Shown: positions 58,180 to 64,000 of the stretch, piece after piece | Position numbering within the stretch: the stretch's first letter is position 1 | Layout: every line of letters begins with the position of its first letter | Source of the DNA: Aquipuribacter sp. SD81 | GTDB taxonomy: Bacteria > Actinomycetota > Actinomycetes > Actinomycetales > JBBAYJ01 | DNA length: 64,000 nucleotides | NCBI RefSeq assembly: GCF_037153975.1 | Contig: NZ_JBBAYJ010000016.1 | Location: 1 to 64,000, forward strand | Reading direction: 5' to 3' | Notes under the pieces: model-generated | Seen by the model: only the letters and a program-made list of their open reading frames with translations | The model's database searches: none | Told to the model about the DNA's origin: nothing | Program-made: the position numbers and the translations under genes

Positions 58180-58434
58180 CTACCGTCTCCTTCTGAGCCA
58201 CTTATGGCGCTCGGGACGGCAGGTGTCCGTCTCAGGTGCCAAGTGCTGCGTGCCGAACTCAAGAGCAAGTGCCTTCGTCTGGCCGTCGTCGAAGTCGATC
58301 CAGACCGTGGGGATGTCCTTGTAGTGGCCGACGTGACCGATCGCCCCTGGGCCGAAGGTGGCGTGCACGACCCTCGCACCTGTCACCATCCAAGGCGGCG
58401 GCTCTATCGACAGGTCTGGCTCCCACTTAGGCAC
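58180..58434 (-). CDS. small Tudor/KOW-like protein
   Basis: An 84-residue protein whose core (GARVVHATFGPGAIGHVGHYKDIPTV...IDFDDGQTKAL) matches the small beta-barrel found at the C-terminus of UvrD/PcrA helicases, a domain that contacts RNA polymerase. Here it stands alone, with a basic tail KWLRRRR. GTG start. It may bind RNA polymerase or nucleic acid; function not known. Confidence 0.65.
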   Translation of the reverse strand: MPKWEPDLSIEPPPWMVTGARVVHATFGPGAIGHVGHYKDIPTVWIDFDDGQTKALALEFGTQHLAPETDTCRPERHKWLRRRR

Positions 58435-58481
58435 AGCAGAAGTATCTCCAGTGCGGGATCCCTCTGCTCGCGTCCCGCGAA

Positions 58482-58495
58482 CGATCGGCTACTGG
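58482..58495 (+). promoter_or_regulatory. 14-bp promoter motif CGATCGGCTACTGG, copy 2
   Basis: Identical to 57275-57288; ends 57 bases before the GTG at 58553. Confidence 0.45.
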
Positions 58496-58552
58496 GGCCG
58501 TCCTGGCGCGATCGGTGGACCACTAGTCCGTCGACAACGGAACATCGGGTTC

Positions 58553-59002
58553 GTGAGCAAGACCCGTGACGCCGTCCTGATGCAACGGGTGCGTCCCCCC
58601 GAGGTCCTGTGGTTCGCGTTCGCTGTGCTCGTCTTCGTCGGCCTAGGAACGACCCTGGGCGCGGTCGTCTACCTCACGATCGTCACGCTCGCGCTCGTCG
58701 CGGGTGACGCCTCGCTGCAATGGGAGGCTTTCCCCTTCGGCATCAGCTTGCTCGCTCTGGGCATCGGGGCGCTGCTGGGTGCGCGAGCCCTGTGGCGCCA
58801 GCGCAGACGAGCTCGAATGGTTGCCCTCGTCGTGCTGCCTCTGATCATCGCGGTAGGAGCCGTGGGCCGCCTTGTCGTGAACGACGACGGGGGCCTACAA
58901 CTGAACCTCTTCGTCGCGTTGTCCCTCCTCTTCCCGCTGTTGGCGTGGGCGATCTTCTTCCTCCCCTCGGTTCGCAGCTACTACGAGCGTCTTCTCGGGT
59001 AG
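58553..59002 (+). CDS. four-helix membrane protein, hypothetical
   Basis: A 149-residue protein with about four membrane helices (VLWFAFAVLVFVGLGTTLGAVVYL; FGISLLALGIGALLGA; MVALVVLPLIIAVGAVG; FVALSLLFPLLAWAIFFL). GTG 58553 is taken as start; the ribosome binding site is weak. Preceded by the repeated CGATCGGCTACTGG motif. Family not recognised. Confidence 0.6.
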   Translation: MSKTRDAVLMQRVRPPEVLWFAFAVLVFVGLGTTLGAVVYLTIVTLALVAGDASLQWEAFPFGISLLALGIGALLGARALWRQRRRARMVALVVLPLIIAVGAVGRLVVNDDGGLQLNLFVALSLLFPLLAWAIFFLPSVRSYYERLLG

Positions 59003-59041
59003 CCGGCATCCAACTGGGATCGGCTCTTGGGACGGGGTCGC

Positions 59042-59611
59042 TCACGTGTCGTACTCGAGGCCGTCCCACGGTTCGTAGTAGGCGATGAAGTTGCCCGGCT
59101 CGATGTTGATGAAGTACTCGCCGCCGTTGTACTGCCCGATCCGCCAGCCGAAGTCGACGCCGTCCACCTGCTCGATGAAGGGCTCGACCTCGATCTCCTC
59201 GAGGACGTAGTCGCCGAGCTCAGCCAGCCGAGCCTGCACAAGCGCATCGGCACCGGCGGGGCCGGCCTGCCCCGGCGGCAGCGCGTCCGGACGCGGCACT
59301 GGATCGACACGGACCTCGTCGAAGGTTCCGTCTGGGTGCCAGAGGAACAGGCCGACATAGGAGTCCCTGGCAAACAGCTCCTGGCTGAGGAAGAACTTGC
59401 GGCCATCCTCCGCGGTCCCCGCGAAGGGCACGTGGTAATCGTCCGGGGCGATGGTGAAGCGCTCGGGTTTCTCTGCTGCTGTCACGGCAACCTCTTCTTC
59501 GTCGGCTGACGATGCCCCGCAGGCCGTGACAGGCACGAGCAGCATCGCTGTTGCGGCCAGCAGAAAGGGCTGCGCCCCCTGACGACCCCCCGGGCGACGT
59601 GAGCACCGCAC
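59042..59611 (-). CDS. hypothetical lipoprotein
   Basis: A 189-residue secreted protein with a basic signal peptide and a lipobox LLVPVTAC (Cys31). The mature domain is acidic and aromatic-rich (FTIAPDDYHVPFAG, YVGLFLWHPDGTFDEV, EYFINIEPGNFIAYYEP). Surface lipoproteins within conjugative elements often serve entry exclusion or cell contact, but nothing in the sequence proves that here. GTG start. Confidence 0.65.
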   Translation of the reverse strand: MRCSRRPGGRQGAQPFLLAATAMLLVPVTACGASSADEEEVAVTAAEKPERFTIAPDDYHVPFAGTAEDGRKFFLSQELFARDSYVGLFLWHPDGTFDEVRVDPVPRPDALPPGQAGPAGADALVQARLAELGDYVLEEIEVEPFIEQVDGVDFGWRIGQYNGGEYFINIEPGNFIAYYEPWDGLEYDT

Positions 59612-59695
59612 GGGGTGAGGCTAAATCCGATCTGCGGGCCTCGTCGGTGAGATCGCCGACGTCAGCTGCTTGGACGCAGAACCCGCCCGGCCCCG

Positions 59696-59725
59696 ATCGT
59701 CAGCAACGGATCCCCTGCTGACGAT
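59696..59725. promoter_or_regulatory. 10-bp inverted repeat between divergent genes
   Basis: ATCGTCAGCA and TGCTGACGAT are perfect complements 10 bp apart, in the gap between the leftward lipoprotein and the rightward methyltransferase. An operator is more likely than a terminator at this place. Confidence 0.45.
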
Positions 59726-59790
59726 GCTCTTCGAGCACCCGCCGGCAGGGGCCCGCCTCATGAGCCGGCGTCGCGACTAGCGTCGACCAG

Positions 59791-60447
59791 ATGCAGCAGC
59801 CCGCCGATCTCGACGAAGTGCGCGCCTCCTACGACCGGGTGGCTGACGCCTACGTCGATCTCGCGGTGGGACGCCTGGAGGACGAGCCTTGGCTGCGGGC
59901 GGCCCTGGACGCCTTCGCCGAAGACGTCGCCGGGCTGGGTCCCGTCCTGGACGTCGGCTGCGGGCCAGGGCATGTCACCGCCCACCTGTCCGCACGGGGA
60001 CTCGACGCGCGTGGGGTCGACCTGTCGCCCCGGATGGTCGAGCACGCCAGGCGCCGATACCCGGCTCTGCGGTTCGACGTGGCCAGCGCCACCGACCTCG
60101 ACCTGGCGCCGAGATCACTGGGGGGCGTGCTCGGGTGGTGGTCGCTGTTCAACCTGCCCCGCGAGGTGCTGCCCGAGGTCCTCGTCGACTTCGCCCAGGC
60201 CCTGGTGCCCGGAGGCCAGGTGCTGATGGGGACACACGTCGGAGATCACGACGTCCCTCGTCGGCAGGCCTACGGCGGTGTGCCGGTGACGTGGACGACA
60301 CACCGCTGGCTGCCCGAGCAGCTGGTCGACATGCTCACTGGCGCAGGACTCGAAGCGGTCGCGGAGGTGCGATTCCCCGCCTCCGGTGACCAGCCACCTC
60401 AGGTCGTTCTGGCCGCCCGACGCCCGCGACCGCCCTTGCCCGGTTGA
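59791..60447 (+). CDS. class I SAM-dependent methyltransferase
   Basis: A 218-residue methyltransferase of the Methyltransf_11/25 type: YDRVADAYVDL, SAM motif I VLDVGCGPGHVT, acidic loop VDLSPRMVEHAR and the late motif LVPGGQVLMGTHVGDHD. It is a small-molecule or lipid methylase by family; substrate unknown. Monocistronic cargo of the element; ATG 59791. Confidence 0.82.
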   Translation: MQQPADLDEVRASYDRVADAYVDLAVGRLEDEPWLRAALDAFAEDVAGLGPVLDVGCGPGHVTAHLSARGLDARGVDLSPRMVEHARRRYPALRFDVASATDLDLAPRSLGGVLGWWSLFNLPREVLPEVLVDFAQALVPGGQVLMGTHVGDHDVPRRQAYGGVPVTWTTHRWLPEQLVDMLTGAGLEAVAEVRFPASGDQPPQVVLAARRPRPPLPG

Positions 60448-60478
60448 CGATCCGAGTGCGGACGAGCTGCAGCTTCGA

Positions 60479-60937
60479 TCAATCGAAGAGGCCGACCGGA
60501 GCCGCCGAGACGGGCAACGGGGCTGACCGAGGCTGGTGGCCACGCTCGGTACCGCACCCCTTGAACGGGCCGTCCGGGGCCAGGAGGGCCGCCATGTGAG
60601 GGTCCGCGTGGTCGCGCCACCAGACGCTCATGCCGGTGGCTGGCTCCAGTCGCAGGTGCTCCCAGGCGCGCCAGAGCGCCTCCAGCCGGTTGATCGCCTC
60701 GGCGTGGCGCCACCACTGGAGGCACCACACCCGCTGCGTCCCTTCCAGGGACCGGCAGTAGGTCGGGGCGAGGTACTCGAGAACGAACACCTCGACGTTG
60801 GGGAAGTAGAGCTGCGGTTCTTGGCTGTCGAGGCCCGCCGGGTCGCTGCCCTCAGGTGCATCGTCGTCCCATTCGTCACGCGGCAGGTCGAACATGTCGG
60901 TAGCGCTGACGTCAGGACGTTCCGGAGCGCCCGACAT
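60479..60937 (-). CDS. DUF4913 domain protein
   Basis: A 152-residue protein with the DUF4913 core: RVWCLQWWRHAEAINRLEAL, AWEHLRLEPATGMSVWW and PDGPFKGC with final GHQ. The family is restricted largely to actinomycete conjugative elements and normally follows the coupling-protein gene, as here (TGATG overlap). Function unknown; it probably belongs to the transfer apparatus. ATG 60937. Confidence 0.82.
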   Translation of the reverse strand: MSGAPERPDVSATDMFDLPRDEWDDDAPEGSDPAGLDSQEPQLYFPNVEVFVLEYLAPTYCRSLEGTQRVWCLQWWRHAEAINRLEALWRAWEHLRLEPATGMSVWWRDHADPHMAALLAPDGPFKGCGTERGHQPRSAPLPVSAAPVGLFD

Positions 60938-62712
60938 CAGCTCGTCGCTTCCATGCGCACACGGGCGCTCGGGTCGTGAGCAGCGATCGACGCTCGGACC
61001 GCCGGCGCGTGCGGTCCTGTCATCCACGGCGCGGTCCTGATGAGCGTCGGAGCCACGCCGGAGGCGAAGAGCAGCGCGCGCCCTCGGGGCAGCGAGCCGA
61101 GGTCGGCAACGTCGAGCACCCGCTCGCGGCGCACGGAGCGGCTGGTGGAGCGGCCGCCCCTGCCATGCGAGGTCGAGACCGACCGCACGTCGTACTCACC
61201 GATGAGCTGCGACAGCTCGGACAGGAACTCGACCTCACTGACGCCGCCGCCGTACACCTTGACGTTGGCCGCGGACCAGAGTTTGCGCATGCCGTCGCGG
61301 CCCCACACCTCGACTCCTTGAGACCAGGACTGCAGGACCGTCATCATCACGATGCCGCGGGACCCGTAGTGGCTGTAGAGGTTGGGCAGCTCGCGCCAGC
61401 GGCACACGTTGGCCGCCTCGTCGAGCACCGCGACCAGCGGCACCGGCAGACGGCCGGCGGCGGATCGGATCGCCAGCTGTTCGGCGGCCTCGGTCACGGC
61501 GACGGTGAGGGCGGCGACGAGCGGGCCCGCGGAGCCGCGCCCTTCCCTGGACAGGGAGTACAGGGTGCCGGTGGTCCGGACGAATTCCTCCGTCGAGAAC
61601 TGACGCCGCGCCCGGCCGTTCGGCACGCCGCCGAGGACCGGTGTGGCTACACCGGCGCCAACAGGACCATCGGTGACCCAGGCCATCGCCTGGCGGTTCG
61701 TCATGAACGACGCCTGCTGCTGGGCGGTGCCGTAGACACCCGCCCGCTGCTTGTCGGGAGCGTTCACGACCCCGGACACCGCCGAGGCCGGCAATGGGTA
61801 GCCCGCCTCGCGCAGTAGGGCAACCGGCTCGTCGTCAGTGGGGTCGGTGAGCCACAGGTAGACCTGCGTGAGTGGCCGGCGGGCGACGGCGGCCGCGAGA
61901 AGTAAGCCGGCCATGAGCTCGCGGGCGGCGGCGTCGAAGTACGCGTCGGAGCGAGCGCCAGGCTCCCGGGCTGCGGTGGCGAAAAGGTCCGCGAGGATCG
62001 CGGCCTTTACCTCGTCGGTGACGTACGTCAGCGGGTTCCACCACCAGCTCGGCTCCTCCCCGGCGACGCCTTGCGGGTCGAAGACCCACACCGGCCCGAG
62101 TGCTGCTCGCGGGTCGCGGGTGGCGTCAACGAGGTCCCGCTTGTTCGAGGTCGCCAATACGGCTCCGGGAGCGGCGAGGACGGCGGGGATCGCGCGAGCA
62201 GTCGTCTTGCCGGTCCGCGGACCCCAGATGTCGACGGCGTTGTCCTCCCACGAGGAGAACAGCTCCTGCCCGGTCAGCGACCGGCCCAGCGGCAGCCCGG
62301 GTGAGCCCTCGACGCCGAGCCGGACCGCGGTCGCTGTCGACCCCCGACGACTCACGGGACGCAGCGCCGAGCCGCGCGTCAGGTGCGGAGCGGCTCGGTC
62401 GACGGCTACACCGCTGGCGCCGCGCCGCCACCACAACATGGCGACGAGCGTGCCCACCGCCGCAAGGCTGGCCGCCAGACCGCAGGCGATGCAAGTCGCC
62501 GACGACGTCCAGGGCAGGCTTCCGTCCAGTACGCCGATGACGACGGAGAAGGGGTTGCGAGGCAGCTCGACCCCGGTGCCGTCGAGGCGGTGCCCGACGT
62601 GCGCGGCTCCGGCCACGACACCCGTCACGAAGGCAGCGCCGACTACGCCGACCCACAGCAGGGCCGTCTCGCCGGCGACGGCGGTCGACGGCCGCTTCGT
62701 CGTCGCGCTCAT
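60937..62712 (-). CDS. TraG/VirD4-type conjugative coupling protein
   Basis: A 591-residue coupling protein. Two N-terminal membrane helices (about 17-40 and 70-95) precede the RecA-like motor with Walker A GPRTGKTT (164-171) and Walker B VPLVAVLDEAANV. It would bring the relaxase-DNA complex to the type IV secretion channel. ATG 62712 overlaps the stop of the VirB4-like gene (ATGA), and its own stop overlaps the DUF4913 start, so the three are translationally coupled. Confidence 0.9.
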   Translation of the reverse strand: MSATTKRPSTAVAGETALLWVGVVGAAFVTGVVAGAAHVGHRLDGTGVELPRNPFSVVIGVLDGSLPWTSSATCIACGLAASLAAVGTLVAMLWWRRGASGVAVDRAAPHLTRGSALRPVSRRGSTATAVRLGVEGSPGLPLGRSLTGQELFSSWEDNAVDIWGPRTGKTTARAIPAVLAAPGAVLATSNKRDLVDATRDPRAALGPVWVFDPQGVAGEEPSWWWNPLTYVTDEVKAAILADLFATAAREPGARSDAYFDAAARELMAGLLLAAAVARRPLTQVYLWLTDPTDDEPVALLREAGYPLPASAVSGVVNAPDKQRAGVYGTAQQQASFMTNRQAMAWVTDGPVGAGVATPVLGGVPNGRARRQFSTEEFVRTTGTLYSLSREGRGSAGPLVAALTVAVTEAAEQLAIRSAAGRLPVPLVAVLDEAANVCRWRELPNLYSHYGSRGIVMMTVLQSWSQGVEVWGRDGMRKLWSAANVKVYGGGVSEVEFLSELSQLIGEYDVRSVSTSHGRGGRSTSRSVRRERVLDVADLGSLPRGRALLFASGVAPTLIRTAPWMTGPHAPAVRASIAAHDPSARVRMEATS

Positions 62713-64000
62713 GCCGACACGTCCGCAGAGGCAGGCGACGCCGTCTCCGCGTCGGACTCGTCCAACGACTGCGCGAGCTGGTCGCGCGCCGCGAGGTCGA
62801 TCGCTTCGAGGGACTCGACAGGGTTGGTGACGGCGTCCAGGTTGATGCGCTCCGCCGCAGCGACGCCCCCGCCGTCGGGGGCGTCTGCGCCACGGATGGT
62901 GGCGGGGTCGACGGCGCGCCACTTCTTGTTCGTGTCGTTCAAGCTCCCCTCGACCGACGTGAGCGTCACCTGCACGGGGATGCCCGGACGTCCGCCGACC
63001 TTGATGAGGAACTTGCCCTGCCCCGGTGGCGCGGTGGCGTCGCCGACCGCCGAGTCCCACGACGGGGGAGTGGTCCAGCTCGTCACGAGGTCCCGCTCGG
63101 CGCGCGACATGCCCACCGCGGAGGTGAGCATCGGGATCTCGGCCGACGGCAGCCCGCCGCAGATGACCATGCCGGCCCGCTCGACGAAGCCGCGTGCCTT
63201 CATCCGGTCCTCCTCGCTCGGCAGCGCGAGCAGGTCGCTCATGGTGTGCGACACCATCGCCATCCCGACGCCGCGCTGCCGATTCAGTCGAGTGAGGGCG
63301 TCGACGCGGTCGACGATGCCTCGCCCCGCACGCAGGGCGCGCCAGAGCTCGTCGAGGACGACGAAGTAGTGCCGTCTCGGCTCGAGGCCGGCGTCGGCCA
63401 GGGCGTGCGCGACGTTGATCGCGCCGAATCCGGTCGACCAGCACGCGAGCAGGACGGCGGCCTGCAGGTCGGTCTCCCCGTCGCCGATCGCGCTGACGTC
63501 GAAGGCGACCGGACGGTCGCGGCGCATCGGCGCGGTCGTCGGCGCGGCGAAGATCCGCCCGAAGCGGCCGCCCTCGACGAGGGCGACGAGCGACGCCTCG
63601 AGCCCTTCGGTGACCGCTCGGTACCGGTCGATGTCGCCTCGGTCGAGCGCGACCTGTCGCACGTCCGCCGGCGCGGAGCGCAGCACCTCGACGAGGTCAC
63701 CCAGCACGGGCACGGCGCCACGGTCGACCGTCCGGTCGTCGAGGACGCGCAGTGCGCGGTCGAGGATCGCCTCCTCGCGGTCGCTGGGGGGAGCGGCGCG
63801 CGCGATGGTCAGCAGGGCGCTCACGGTGGTGAGCCGACGGCCATGGGCGTCGGCGAGCACCTCCTCCCGCGCTCGGCCCGTGAGGCGGCGTGCCGCCGCG
63901 GTCGACTCGCCGGGGTCGAGGACGTTGAGGTGCCCGCGGCCACGCCCGAGGGGCAGCACGTCGCCGCCCATGGCGGTGATGAGGTCGAGGTAGTCGGGCT
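62709..64000 (-). CDS. VirB4-like type IV secretion ATPase, 5' end beyond window
   Basis: The visible 429 residues are the C-terminal motor half of a VirB4/TraC-type ATPase: DYLDLITAMGGDVLPLG, LNVLDPG, AFDVSAI, Walker B HYFVVLDELWRAL and MAMVSHTMSDL. The reading frame continues past the window edge, so Walker A is missing only because of truncation. It energises assembly of the conjugation channel. Same leftward operon as the coupling protein and DUF4913. Confidence 0.85.
   Translation of the reverse strand, partial: PDYLDLITAMGGDVLPLGRGRGHLNVLDPGESTAAARRLTGRAREEVLADAHGRRLTTVSALLTIARAAPPSDREEAILDRALRVLDDRTVDRGAVPVLGDLVEVLRSAPADVRQVALDRGDIDRYRAVTEGLEASLVALVEGGRFGRIFAAPTTAPMRRDRPVAFDVSAIGDGETDLQAAVLLACWSTGFGAINVAHALADAGLEPRRHYFVVLDELWRALRAGRGIVDRVDALTRLNRQRGVGMAMVSHTMSDLLALPSEEDRMKARGFVERAGMVICGGLPSAEIPMLTSAVGMSRAERDLVTSWTTPPSWDSAVGDATAPPGQGKFLIKVGGRPGIPVQVTLTSVEGSLNDTNKKWRAVDPATIRGADAPDGGGVAAAERINLDAVTNPVESLEAIDLAARDQLAQSLDESDAETASPASADVSA

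Larger units (their letters stand above)
39758..64000. mobile_element. integrated element(s) next to tRNA-Ser, right end outside the window
   Basis: From the tRNA-Ser 3' end onward the base composition falls and then partly recovers, and element genes follow: methylase/MBL unit, HD, NUDIX, XRE, rep-like, xis, int, MobC, relaxase, VirB4, VirD4 and DUF4913. No repeat of the tRNA 3' end occurs within the window, and the integrase is 8 kb from the tRNA, so two adjacent insertions (a 4-kb defence island plus an ICE) remain possible. Confidence 0.6.

Noticed and set aside
58126-58569. 147-codon rightward frame over the Tudor-like gene
   Set aside because: It is the antisense shadow of the leftward 84-residue protein, which has a recognisable domain.

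Overview
The window is chromosomal DNA of a very GC-rich actinomycete. The evidence is pervasive GC-ending codons, frequent GTG starts with 1-4 bp start/stop overlaps, actinobacterial families (DUF5317, DUF4913, F420/LLM-type flavin enzymes, a DesA3-like desaturase with its own reductase) and sugar ABC operons that lack their own ATPase. The genus cannot be fixed from sequence alone; chemotaxis-type receiver and CheX-like genes suggest a motile lineage.

Region by region. 0.1-2.0 kb: a tightly overlapped operon alternating receiver proteins with CheC/CheX-type phosphatase-like proteins. 2.0-8.7 kb: an OsmC protein, then a formate/molybdenum block (MoeA, YdeP-type formate dehydrogenase-like oxidoreductase, an OFA-family oxalate/formate transporter with its 49-residue partner, and divergent FdhD). 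8.7-11.6 kb: a structured leader, a 36-residue membrane peptide and a membrane GGDEF-EAL protein. 11.5-23.2 kb: an LLM oxidoreductase fused to a hemerythrin domain, two ATPase-less CUT1 sugar transporters, a dihydrofolate-reductase-like protein, a stand-alone YcaO protein and a variant polysaccharide deacetylase. 23.2-39.6 kb: SulP and BASS transporters, a MalT-like LuxR regulator, an AI-2E-family permease, a HerA-like ATPase, DUF1269/DUF6325/SHOCT/LapA-type stress or membrane proteins, a desaturase/reductase pair, and a second GGDEF-EAL protein. Five copies of an imperfect palindrome of the form TCACCC-N5-GGGTGA precede genes in this stretch and suggest one regulon.

At 39,665 a tRNA-Ser(TGA) marks the start of foreign DNA. 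The next 4 kb is visibly AT-richer. It carries a leftward two-gene unit, an N6-adenine DNA methylase with a restriction-like N-terminus followed by a ComEC-like metallo-beta-lactamase hydrolase, which is the best candidate here for an undescribed defence system. From about 44 kb to the right edge lies an integrative conjugative element: HD and NUDIX proteins, an XRE repressor, a replication-initiator-like helix-turn-helix protein, excisionase, tyrosine integrase, a MobC/relaxase pair beside a likely origin of transfer, cargo of unknown function, and at the right end DUF4913, a TraG/VirD4 coupling protein and a VirB4-like ATPase cut by the window edge. The right end of the element and its second attachment site are not in view.

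The observations most worth following are: the leader at about 8,703-8,829, which can form mutually exclusive hairpins next to the ribosome binding site; the five-copy operator family around the LuxR regulator; the methylase/MBL pair; and the palindrome-rich region at 51.39-51.62 kb, which holds two DnaA-box-like sequences and a nic-like site.
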